Part shown: positions 25,501-37,818 of the stretch, piece after piece
Layout: each line of letters begins with the position of its first letter
How positions within the stretch are numbered: position 1 is the stretch's first letter
Source: Amblyornis subalaris
Lineage: Eukaryota > Chordata > Aves > Passeriformes > Ptilonorhynchidae
Length of the DNA stretch: 64,000 nucleotides
Reading direction: 5' to 3'
NCBI GenBank assembly: GCA_018881555.1
Contig: JACAXG010000002.1
Coordinates: forward strand, 25,321,786 to 25,385,785
Translations under genes and position numbers: made by a program
Notes under the pieces: model-generated
Told to the model about the DNA's origin: nothing
What the model saw: the letters and a program-made list of their open reading frames with translations, nothing else
Databases searched by the model: none

Positions 25501-28014
25501 AAAAGACATTTTTAGCAAGTGCTTGTATTGTACTTTAGCAGTAAATCTCCCTGTTCTTTCTCTTATGCTGTCTCCCATTCCCTCTTTCAATTTGTACAAA
25601 GAAATAGAACAGCAGCAGCGAGGATCCTGTTCCAAATGTTCTTATCAGAAAGTGTAGAACAAGTGCAAGAATGCAACAAGTATGAAGTGATACTTCTCAA
25701 GTGCCATCCTACCATGACAACAAAGGTCTTACACTGTCTTCAATTTTCCCTCTTCTGCTTGGCACATTTTACCTTTTCTGTGCTTGTAGGATTCAAAATC
25801 TCTGGATAATAAAAAGGGCTTCTAAAAGGCTACTCTTGTTAATTACTTCTGTGTAAGATTTCTCTTTGTCACATATTCGAGTAAAAAGTTATTGGGTTTA
25901 TATTAATGGTGTGTGGTTAATGGCATGATAAAGTGAAGGATCCACTATTGGATCCCCAATAGACAAGAAAGATCCCACTGCAAATAGTTGCACAAAATAC
26001 TAGGAATTTCTGTATTCTCTTCACATTACCTGTCATGAAGTTTTCTTATCTGGTTGCTGGAAGATCTCATGCTTGTAGCTAAAATCCCAGGCTTTTACAG
26101 CAACCAAATAAGAATAATACAGAAGTAAAATGTATAGCGACAAGTTTACGGAGATAAGGAAAAGTCATGGTTATGTGTGTGTATCTTATGGCCAGATAAA
26201 ATAGCTTCTCTCATTTAGTCTGCTGTCCAACTAATGGGCTTTCAGATGCTTAGGAACTGTGTAGTCAGGGATCCAGTTCTTGGGTAATTTTTACATCTTT
26301 GCATTTCTGGTCACTGCAGGAGAATCCAGGGAGCTCAGAGAAGCAGGTTGGGAGTATAAAGAACAGAAGGAGGTCTAATGCCTTGTGTCATTTTCAGAAA
26401 TGGAAGGCAACGCTGTGTCTTGAGCAGTCAGTTCCTCCTGAAGCAAGGAAGGCTGTCAGGAAAAATGCTTACTTTGGGGTTTTTTTGTTGCTCTTCTGGG
26501 GTTTGGTTTTCGTAAAGTTGTCCTGCTATCACTAATGTACTTTAGCCTGCAATTATCTTTGCTGTCCACCAAGAACCTAGTCAGTAAAATGTTTTAATGT
26601 AATGAAAGCACACAGGAACTAGAGCTCTAGTGGTGCTTGAGGCAGAGAGAGACCTAAAGCTATGCTCTGAAAACACTGATATTCATACAAGCATGAAGTG
26701 CCTATAGATACAGTGTTGATTTTCCCAGTGAAAAGTGTTTGCACAAGACATTTATGTAGCAGGCAGCGCAGTTTATTTTCATGTGCTTTCTTGCTGAAAG
26801 GGCTACTTTTGTTTGTTGATCAATGAAGTTGTTAGGACCAGATCCTCTCCAAACTATTTCTTCCTCTGTTGTGAACCGTTCTTTCTGGTTTTTTTTTCCA
26901 TTTGTGATTTCTGTCTGGCTTTTGCATTAACTTGTAAGACACCCTCCCTCTTAAGCTATCCAAATACATAAGTTGTCTCTCTAGTACCCCTGCCATGCTT
27001 TAATACTGTATTTAATAATTGCCTAATTATTAAAGTTACTAACATATAAATTGTAAGTAAAGCATGGAAAGCATAATTTAAAACTATGTATGGTATAAAT
27101 TTAAAAGCCTGTATTATTTATATTCTGTAAATATTTATAAATGGAAGCTAATGCTTTCTTTGTTTGCTTCTTCAGTAAAGAGTTAGGTTTTTCTGTGTTC
27201 ACCTGTTTGTTCAAGTGTTCTCTTTTCCCCAGTTTCCTCACCAGGAAATTGCCTTGCCACCTGGGTGGGATTAAGGTGGTGCAGGTTTGTGGTTACAAAA
27301 AGGTTGCTCATAACCTTCTTAAAGTTTTAAAATACTTCTGCATAGTTTCCTTGGAATAACTGATTTCATTGTGCTTTAGGTGGATTTAGTAGTAACTTCT
27401 CAAGCTGATGTTGGCTCAGGCATTTTAGGTGCTTATCTAATTCCTCTTTCTATGTTTGTCACTAAAATTAAAATGTCCTTAAATGCACCGAGTAGATCAC
27501 AGGTCATGCTAAGACAGAGTTTTAGAGGATGATGTGGGGCAAANATGTCTAGCTAGAAGATCTTCTGAAGGCCTCAGATACTTTATATTCTTTTTCTGCT
27601 GGGCTGGTGCATGCTAAATTGTCATTAAAAGGTGATCAGAGATAGTTGTATTTAAACACATCCAGATTTTTCTTAGAGATGAGTAAAATGTATGTACATT
27701 ACAGAGTTAGAGGGGCAATTATGTCAGGAACAGAAGATTATCTTGTGCTCAAAGTATTTTAGGTAGATGGCACCTATTAACTTATTATTGTGGGAGGAAG
27801 GAATCAAAGTGATAATCAGAGAGAATGATGTTTGGCATGTAATTATCTAACCAGTGCTGTGCACTGTTATGTGCGTATGAAGAACCAGTGGAGCCATGTG
27901 CTCTTGCAAGAGGAAATCCTTCAGTCGTGTAGTGGCCCAGGTGGTGCAGACGCTTTGATAGCAAAGAAAAGATGACGGTGAAGAAGGAATTACTTGAATA
28001 GCCTGACTGATTTT

Positions 28015-28032
28015 AAAAAAAAAAAAAAAAAA
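28015..28032. repeat. A18 homopolymer run
   Basis: Eighteen consecutive A bases lie in intron 1. No processed-gene copy with an intronless frame is seen before it. Confidence 0.95.
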
Positions 28033-30124
28033 GCTGCTGAATAATGTCATTCATATAAACTGAGTCACAATGCAGACTTGAAGGCTTAAATAAGGTCTTT
28101 GCAGAGCTAAATAACAGATATTCTCAGGAAACTGGAAGTCAAATACTACAGGTAGAGAAAAAATGTGTTCTCTTGGTTTTAAATTGCTTCAAAATACAGA
28201 GAAGCACAGATAATCAGCAATATAGATGAAGCCTGCGGTAAGCACAAGGAATAAAGAAGAGTATCTAATGTTAGTAGTTTGTACCCATTTGGGAGAGGTT
28301 CAAAGATGGGAACCAGATTTAGACCTAGATCCAGAATTAAAAGGCTTCACAGATGTGTCCAGTTCCGCACAGAAATATAAAGCATGAACATGTCCTGAAA
28401 AGGCAGTGACAGTATTCTTGTCATAGTTATGTGCTGCACATAGGAATCAAGGATGGGGAAAGTTAAGAAGAGAGTTAAGATTTTAACAGTTGAGTAGGGA
28501 TGAAGATGTGAATGGAAGTTATTAGCAGAGATGCAAGCATTGGAATTCTGGTTTATTTCAGAAAAGTATGTTGTGTTACGTCCATCCTGCATCAACTTCC
28601 TCAGAAAAATAGTCTTATTTAAAGTAGTAGAAGAGTGAAGAGAAGACAAGGACTGTCTTGTGCTCTCTTTCTAGACCTTCTTAAGGTACTGAAGTTAAAA
28701 CAGGCATGATTTCGCACTGGGTGATCTGTAAAGATTCTAGGTTAGAGTTTTGAATTATGTTCTTGCCACTGAGTGTGGTCTAATGCAACCTCAAGGGCAT
28801 GGCAGCTCATGCTGTGTGCTTTACTAAACCCTTTCCTTCTCTTACCCATTGGCCTGCCTGTGCCCAAAGCAGATGTCATAGAAGCTCACGGTCTTTGGTT
28901 CAGGGCTTATCTTCCCAGCTGATCTTCAAGGAAAAAAATCCCACACTCTGCCTGTGTCAGCTGCCATTTTCTGCTGGTATTTGATGGTGAGTCGGGGACC
29001 TCAAAGATTGAGACTCTGTGGTGTGGCTGGAAGTCCCAGTCTCTGTCTCCTGCTGTGATAAATAGCCTCCCTTCCTGCAGTATGGTCTATGACACTGCGT
29101 GGGGCATGCCTCCTGTCTTCAGACCACACCTGACCGAAGGGAAGGCGGAGAAACTTGTTTCAATGGGAAATACNCAGATAGCTTGGGCCCTAAACCTCAG
29201 ATGCCTCCACTCACTGCCCCGCTAAACAAACACATTTCTTTGTAATGGCATTTTACACAACACTGAGTGGGCAAAGCCACAATGAAGGCCTTAATATGGA
29301 GCTTAACACTAGGAGCAAAATAGTAAGTGCTTTATTTCACAGCTCAGGATGCTGGCATAAAAGCTTGTGGGGAAAAACAGATGAAACTTGGAGCTGAGCA
29401 GGCCCAGATAGATGTTGCTATTCTGATTGATAAGTGTTTTGAGTGGCCTGTGTGCAGAGAATTACTGTCACACTGATTCCACATTCCAGGTTTACCAGAG
29501 GAACCCACTGCAGCAAGACTTCCTGGCTGTAAGGCAGGTGCATTCTGAAGAAGTGAGATGGCACTCAAGCGAGCTGTTTATCAGTGTATTTGGAGTTATT
29601 TGCTTTAAAAAATAAAAATTTGTTTCATCTTGTATTCTGTTGCACAGGCCCTATATTCATGGCCATAATCTCTATAAAAATGGATTGTTTTTAAATAATA
29701 TTCATATAAATTAGGTTTATTTTTATTGGTTTTGAATAGGAATACAATTGCATTGCAGATAGATGCATCCAAGAGTAGGTAGAGTTTATTTAGGGAAGAC
29801 TAGCGGAAGTTTCCACTGTCAGATGACCTCCCCCCCTCCTTAGGGAGGCAAAAGTGCACCGGTGCAAAGTAGCTAGTCTTAATTATGAAGGGATTAAGGG
29901 GTGAAGCAGGTGGTGCTTAGAAAATGGGGGGCTGGGAGGGAGGAGGACACAACACACAAGACATGTCTGCTCTGAGGAATGTGTTGATTCACTGCCTCAT
30001 CTTGGTCATGAGCTTTTACATAATCTAACATAAAAAATTAAGAAGAACTCTGGGAAAAGGAACTGTACCTTTCTCCCACCTTAGTGAGTGATGTCAGCTC
30101 TGGGGCCTCCAACTTAAGAAAGAC

Positions 30125-30558
30125 ATGGAAGTAATGAGAGAGCTGGAGCACCTCTCCTGTGAAGACGGGTTAAGAGAGTTGGGATTGTTCACCTTGGAGA
30201 AGAAAAGGCTTTGAGGAGACCTTACAGAACCTTCCAGCACCAGAAGGGAGCTACAAGAGAACTGGAGAGGGACTTGTTGCAAGGGCATGTAGTGACAGTA
30301 CAAGGGGAAATGGCTTTAAACTGACAGAGGGTAAATTTAGATTAAATACTAGGAAGAAATTATTTACAGTGAGGGTGGTGAGACACAGGAACAGGTTGCC
30401 TGGAGAGGTTGTGGATGCCGCACCCCTGGAAGTGTTCAAGGCCAGGTTGGATGGAGCTTTGAGCAACCTGGTCTAACAGAAGGTGTCCCTGCCCGTGGCA
30501 GGGTGGTTGGGACTAGGTGATGTTTTAGGTCTCTTCCAACCCAAGCTATTCTATGATT
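30125..30558 (+). mobile_element. CR1 LINE, 3' fragment in intron 1
   Basis: This is a well-preserved 3' end: AGAGCTGGAGCACCTCTCCT, a TTGTTCACCTTGGAGAAGA segment, TAGGAAGAAATTATTTACAG, AGGTTGCCTGGAGAGGTTGT, GGTTGGGACTAGGTGATG, CTTCCAACCCAAGC and a terminal ATTCTATGATT. It is one of the less diverged copies in the window and lies in the sense orientation of TPD52L1. Confidence 0.95.
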
Positions 30559-33500
30559 TATTGTTGCTAATTTATAATTATGCTGTCTACAAAGCTTAGT
30601 CACAGATCATGGACATTTTGCACCAAACAAAAGTCCTGGTCCTTTAAAACTGTGATCTTTACCCTCCCAGTATAAGAGACCGATCATATAAGGGAAAGAT
30701 AATTTCTCCCTTCTCTCCCAGCATTCCTAAATGTATACTTTAGTATATGTAACAATGCTGAGACATTTAATCTGTGTTAAAGCAATGGGAGTAATGAATT
30801 TGAGCCAGAAGAGAATAAAGAATCTGTCATGTACCCAGTTATAGTTGTTTCCTGTGTATTGTCCCTAGTACGTTTACAGGACTAAAAGTGACACATCTGC
30901 CTTACATGTTGAGATAGCTGAATGGGGGTGTGGAGAAAGCAAGTAACCTGCTGGCTGCAGCAAGCTTTTGCTCATTTTTTAATTACACTTTAAAGATCTT
31001 TTTAGTTATGTGTTTTGTGATCTAAAGGATACAAATTATAACTACTTGAGGAATTTATTTTTTAATTAAAAAATATAGTTTTATTACTACTTGCAGTACT
31101 GATGCAGTGTTGGAAGTTAATTGAGGAGGCTTGTGAGTTTAATTATACTGCAGTTAGATTGCTATCTAATTATGTTCTTTTGCACCTGGCTTTAGAAAAG
31201 TACAATAAACTGATTCATTCTTAGGAGAGAAAGGTTATTAAATCCTGCCATTAAGTTTCAGTGATTTTGATTCAGTGAAGCAGATGCGTGATCTTAATCA
31301 TACAATTGATGGGATTGCCGTCACTTCTACCAGCTAAGGATGGGACCCCAGGTGCCTGTCTATTCAGAGATGAGAAAAATGTACTTTCATATATTTTTAG
31401 TATGAAAGGGTGGGTTTAACAAATGTGACTGACAGCTTCCACCTCTGATTGCCAGCATTCTCATGTCATAGCTCTTATCTTCCCCTACACTGCTTTTTCT
31501 CTACTCTGATTATATATGCTTTATTCCTTCATTTGTTTTATGTGGTGTGTTATGGTTTCTAGAGAACCTTATTTGTAGAGAACAAGTCCCTTTTGTGACG
31601 CAGTGTCATCCACTTTGTCATTCCTTATTATTCCATCATGATTTCATCTTTTTCCTTTTTTTTTATCCGGTTCTGCCTAAAAAAAGAGATGATGACTCTT
31701 CCACTTGTGGCATCTTTTTCTTACCATTGACGTCACAGAAAGTTGTGCAGCATGATCAATAGAAAGCACAGAAAGTGTTACAGTGCTGTCATTACTTTCA
31801 GTTTGACATAATAGAAAGAATCTTCTGCTGGCTTTAAACTGTTACATTTCACAACAGTTGCTTTGTTTTTCCATAGCTACAGCTTGAAAATGTCACCCTT
31901 GTCTTACCCAGGCATGCAGGATTATTATTTTATACAAAGAAAGCTTGNTATTGGGTAAAATGCATAAGATCATCCCTTGCATTTCTGGACATTTCAGATA
32001 ATTATTTTGCTCGGAAGATCAGTTCCCAGGTTAACGTCTTAGGTTGAAGTAAGTGATATGTATTTTTTTTACTGTTATTGCTCTTCTCACTTTTATCCAT
32101 TGCACTTCTGTCTTTGGGATGATTCTCAAACTCCTTATCAATGTGTATGGCTTCTCAGTGCAGGGGTCAAGCTGTCNGGTCTGTTTTTTGCCGGTTATTT
32201 TTGTGTAGATTGCCTCCCTTCACTGGCAATAGATTGGCAGCTGTGTCAATGGTTTCTGGTGGAAAAATAAGATAGAGACATCCTCAAGTTATGATTAATT
32301 TATTTTTATTATACTAAAACAGAGAAAAATCAGCACAGTACAACTGGCTGTTTATCCAGGAGCTTCAAATAAAAGCGTTCCTTTGTTTGCAAACCTGCCA
32401 ATCTACCTCATAGCTATGGATAGATTTATTAATGCTTGGGTTTGCAGGGGTTAAGAGATGGAAGGGAAAACCTTAATAAAGTCAGTAATAAGCTGGTCCA
32501 GGATGACTGGGGACACTTGTTCTGAGATTTTAGACTACATTCTGGAGCTCTTGAATGTCCTAAAGCTGTACTCCCTTCCCTCTCCTTGACACTACCCCCA
32601 ACCCAAAGCTCAGTAGAGAGGAAATTAAGACAGTTGCCCATCCATCTCTCTCTTCTGAGGAGCATACTCAAAGAAAAAAGATTGAGCCCTCATGGTTGCA
32701 GAAAGTGGAATCTACATTTTTCTTTAATGTTTACAGTTTAAATCTACATGACCTGTGCATCTTGAATTATTCCCTCTCTGAACCAAGGTGAAGCCAACCT
32801 CCAAGTTTGTTTTTCATTCATAGCTTCAAAATCGACTTTTCTTATATTCTAAGTCCTTTAGGAGAAAGACAGTCTGAATGTAATTTCTAGGCTTAAGCAA
32901 TTCAGACTTGTCCACAGTTAGAACCAGACATAGAAGGGAAGATCTTCCTTCAGTAGTTTGTTTTCTGGGTGAATTAAATGATAATATATTTTCCTATTTA
33001 AATCTTCCCATAATAACTTTGTAGTGGAAAAAATGGTATGAAAATCCTTGCAACTTCTGATAGTTTTTTCTGATCAATTTAGTTATTTAGTACATGCTTC
33101 TAGTNCCCCCTCTCCCCCGCTTAATCTCTATATCTGGCATTAAGACTACATTATAAAGAAGATCAAAGACACTAATGCAGTGTCTGGACAGTTCCTTTGT
33201 TCTACTTATCATTCCATCCCTTTGAAGACTTAATTGCAATTTAAATTTGTAAACAAGTGTTTTCCAAATTTAAATAAGAAACCCTAATGACATGGCAAAA
33301 GAAGCTGTAACAAGTCATTTTGCTTACTAGAAGGGTTATATAATTAGAAGATGTTTTCTCACTGTTTGATATGAATGCTAGATAACAAGATAGGTATGCT
33401 ATTTTTAATTGGTTGGGAAACAAAAAAGCAGAGCAGTAAAAGCTCTTCAATTCTTAAGTGTTTTGTTAAAATAAAGAATCATCTATATATTTCCCTGAAA

Positions 33501-34964
33501 TGGATGTCAGAAAATGTACACAAACGGAAATTTGATGTTCTTGACTTTAGTTTTGCTGTCATTATGGTTAATTCAACAGACATCAGTGCCTACAGTATAA
33601 CCTTTTTTTTTTGTTGGGTTTTCTGGGGTTTTGGGGGCTGTTTTTCTTTTTTAAACAGTCAACATACAAGAAGTAGTCTGATATGTATTACTCTAGAACA
33701 TAGCCTGAGATGAATATGGAGAAAATACATAAAAAGCACTAATTAAAACATCCTTGTCTAGTTAATCTTTAGATACCTGAGGAAGTCTAAAAATCTGCCA
33801 TGGATTTTATCATTGTATTATTTGATTATTTTAAATTTGCCAAATAGTTACAGATCCTCTAGATTCTAAGTGGCTTATTTAATTTGTCATCCCTCCTGGC
33901 AAACATATGGACAGACATTGATCAGTGCTGAAACAGTTTCTTGCATTAAAGCTTTAACAGCAAACTGTAGAATTAGGGTCACTAGTCTTAGCCACAACTA
34001 CCATGAACTTTGGGAGAAAACTCAAAAATGCCCATGAAGTGTTTCAGCATGCTGGAACTCCTTGTACGGTTGTTGTATTATCTTGCCATATGAATCTTTC
34101 AGAAGAACACATTAAATGTGTTCCCCCAGCTATCCACCTCCTGCTTTTTTCTGTATAAAACTGCTAACACAAAGGATTGTTTGCTTGATATTTTCAACTT
34201 GGATCCTTCTGTATGACTTGCAGTTCCTAACTGCTGATAATCCCATACTTTCAATGTTTCATTCATATTTTATCTAATTATATGCGATAGTAAGTACTAA
34301 AATTTTCTTTAAAGCAGAAGCCAAACAGCTTTTTGCACTGATTTGAACCTACTATATGCTTTCCCAGACTTTATGGGGGCTTTTTTGTTCGTTTGTTTTT
34401 GTTAGTTTGAAGTAACATATGTCCAGAGAATCGCTGGTTCGCCTGTTTGTAAATGGCTGGTAATCTATTGGATGAAGCTCCTAATTCAGTCAGGGAACCT
34501 TGTAACACCTATACTACAAGGTGAAGCAGAAGCTATTCACCCACCCAATAGCTAAATTCCTGTTCTAAACAGGTGGAAACTTAATTCCAATTCCACACCT
34601 GGATATTGGTATAATTCTGAAATAATAGCAGCTCCGCATCTGAACTATTTAATAACCATCACAATTCCAGTTTTTCCAGATTTGACCACAGCTAGAAACA
34701 AGGCATGATCTTCAGTATTTCTGGGAGGAGTGGGTGAGAGGAGAGGGAATGCAACGTGAATGTGAATTCTTTTTTTGCTACCAAGACTTTATGTTAATCT
34801 TGAAAACAATTCGCTTACTTGTACAACTCCCTTCCCAGAGTGACGAAGTCTTCGTGGCTCATAACCAATACCTATACATCTTTAGGCAAAAATACTGTCT
34901 TTGCTCACACCAGTTAGTTACCTGTGTGTTGTTAGGTTATGTAGCTGGGCAGGAGAGGAAAATG

Positions 34965-35339
34965 CCCCAGTCTTCTTCAAGACTGAGAAGAGACCTTATT
35001 GCAGTCTACAGCTTCCACATGAGGGGAAGTGCAGAGGCAGGCACCGATCTCTTCTCTCTGGTAACCAGTGACAGGACCTGAGGGAATGGCCTAAAGTTGT
35101 ACCAGGGGTGGTTTAGGGTGGATATTAAGGAAAAGTTCTTCACTGGGGGTGGTTGGGCGCTAGAACAGGCTCCCCAGGGAAGTGGTCACAGCACCAAGCC
35201 TGACAGAGTGCACAGAGTGCTTGGACAATACTCTCAGACACATGGTGTGATTCTTGGGGTCGGCCTGTGCAGGGCTGGGAGTTGGACTTCAATGATCCTT
35301 GTGGGTCCCTTCCAACTCAGGATATTCCATGATTCTGTG
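34965..35339 (+). mobile_element. CR1 LINE, 3' fragment in intron 1
   Basis: CR1 landmarks occur in order: AGAGACCTTATTGCAGTCTA, TGGATATTAAGGAAAAGTTC TTCACTG, an ACAGGCTCCCCAGGGAAGTG segment, TTGGACTTCAATGATCCTTG and the CCTTCCAACTC motif with a final CCATGATTCTGTG. Some of the middle is diverged. Confidence 0.92.
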
Positions 35340-37483
35340 CTTCTATTCTGTAGCCACCCAAGATTTCAAGACTGTATAAGAGCAATACTTGTAGGTGGAC
35401 TTACACCACATCCCTTCAATTATACTGGAGGGTGTTAGGCTGCTCCTTGGACACCTGTCCTTAAAGGCTGCATTGTCAGGGAGTCACAAAACTCCCTTCA
35501 GTCTGGAAACTAAAGTGTGTGAGATGGCAGTATGTCCAGAAAGAAACCAATGATTGGAAAAAATGTTCTGCTGGCTTTGCAGTGTAGCCCAGAGCAAAAA
35601 CACCCACAAATCCTGAGAAACAGGTACACCTACCAAAGCAGTGGTACTGCCTCAAGGCTTCAGGACAGTATGTTATGTTGTCAGCACGCCTGGGCTGATG
35701 AGCTGTGTGCCTCGCAGTGGCGAACTAGCGGAGTTTGAGTCTGAGCTGATGGATGCTGACCTCTGTTGTGCTCCATTTCAAATATAATGTCCTAATTGTA
35801 ACCACTCTGCTTATTGTTGCTGCTTTAGCAATGCCTTTGACTATGCAGAAGTTTCATTTAGCAGGATTGAAGCATCATTACATATTGGTCTGGGGAGTAT
35901 CAGATATCTTGCAGTTCTAAAAATACTGTGAGTCTCAGTGCAGTGAAGTCAATTAAACAATATAGGGGTGGAAATCCTAGCACTGCAGGTTCTTTTAGTG
36001 TCTTTAGTTTTTTGAGCATGCAGGTAAAACTGTTTTAGCTCCCAGCACACAAAAACAGTTGGTAATTTGGCAGTAATGATTCTGACCAGATACATGTGTG
36101 TCGCTTCTTGTGGAAAACTAATTTAGCCATTGGGAAGTTTCACTTTGAAATTTTACTCTCCCTATATTTTATCATAAGGACTGTTAAGGGAAAGTTAGTA
36201 AGTAATAAATATTTTCCCTGATCTTGTAAGTTAGGAGAAAGAATGATTTAAATTAATTTTACAGCTTCCCCATACTTCCAGTAAGCCTTTGGGAAAACAG
36301 ATCCTTGAAATGTTACCTGATCAGATTTGCAACTTCCCAACCACCTTATTTTAAGAAGCAGCTAATGATAATTTGAATACTATGATTTAAGATAGCCTAA
36401 ATTTAAAGGAAAGCATGGAGATCTGTGAATGGAAATTGAGGTGCACTGTAAAATCTATCATATTCCAATGCTGCAGCAAAGATTTGCCTTGGACATCTGA
36501 TCAAAATGCCATTCTGAATGTTACTTTCTGTGAGAAGTTACAGATTATTTATATAGCTATGAATACGTTATGACTATGAGTAGATATATATTTATCTATA
36601 GAGTTATATTCTAGGTAGATATATTTCATTCCAGGTGTGCTGGAAACCAGTTAAGTTCCTTCTACCCCCAAAAGAAGAAGTGTGAAACTACAAAGAAGAG
36701 CTGTGTTATGTGCTTAGCTTTAGAAACTGTGTGTATAAACTGAATGTCTGTACATGCACACAGATGAATGTGTTCCTAAAGTGCAGATTTCTTTTTTCCT
36801 GGATAAAGTACGTAATTGTTGGAACTGAATGTACATGCAGTGTTATCTTAAAATTCTGGCTTTTATATACCTAAACCCAACTCTCTTCTATGCAGTGTAG
36901 AAAAACACTTAGATTCTAGGACTCAGCTCTAAGCATTTAGCTGAGCCAACTCTTCCTTTTGTGTGTTTTCATAAATTACTAGATGATGTGTGTTTAACAA
37001 AACGTGTACCTAGATTAAACACACTCAAAAAGATCCTACCTTGTTACTTGATTCTTAAAGAGTTGCTCATGTGGTTAATTCAAGACATATCAGCAGTCCC
37101 ACTGAGCTCTTATATTCTATTATACTTCTGTACTTGCTGCCTCTAAAACCAATATCTGAAAAGTGTATTTCCCAGACTGCCTGGTTGAAGGGACCCTACA
37201 GGGACAGTTGAGAGGAGGCTGTGCTTCCTGCAAAGAGTAGAAGGTGGGAGAGAATATTTTGGGATCAGCAATACTAGTAATAGGAGCTCTTTGGCTACCA
37301 CAGTCATTACCAATTCTTATGTGTATTGGTGTGAATTTTGCTGCAGGTTCCTGTTCTCCTTGCAGACTAAAAATCAAACAAGTTGTCTATGATTAGGAAA
37401 ATGTTAATAGCTTAATTTCCTATAGTTTTTTTGTCTGTGGTTGCTTCCTTGAATCCAGTTAATGCTATAGTTCTTCCTGAGGC

Positions 37484-37818
37484 TGTGTGTCACTTTCGGA
37501 CACGAAATAAACACACGAGACACAGCTGTCAGGGTTCCGGCTGGGCCAGAAGCCAAGGAAGCCAAGGGGAAAAGAAAAAAGAGAGGTGGCTTCTGCCCTG
37601 AGTCTTTATTTATATGTTTTCAGAAACCACCGTGGATTGGAGGATGGGAATACCACCTTCTGCTGTCCACTGGTCAACAGAATTGTCTATCATACAGGTT
37701 AGGAATTCAAAAACAATCAGGGCCGGTTAGAATAACAAGTGCTATGTTTATACAAAAGTGCGTGAGAAACTATTTGCCGAACTAAAAACACTGCAAAACT
37801 GAAGAACTGCAAAATGCA
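37484..37818 (-). mobile_element. Probable endogenous-retroviral LTR in intron 1
   Basis: Read on the minus strand, a TATAAATAAAG box lies in the middle, a long pyrimidine-rich stretch follows, and the sequence ends GTGACACACA. A second AATAAA-like signal is present in the other strand sense near the end. The ends TG...CA at 37484 and 37818 are flanked by the 4-bp direct repeat AGGC, which would fit a gammaretrovirus-like (ERV1) target duplication. Inverted terminal similarity is only TG/CA and the duplication is short, so the borders, particularly the right one, are uncertain. No coding part is present. Confidence 0.5.

Noticed and set aside
28015..28032. A18 run as the tail of a processed pseudogene or SINE
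   Set aside because: No intronless gene copy, polymerase III promoter box or target duplication is visible before it.
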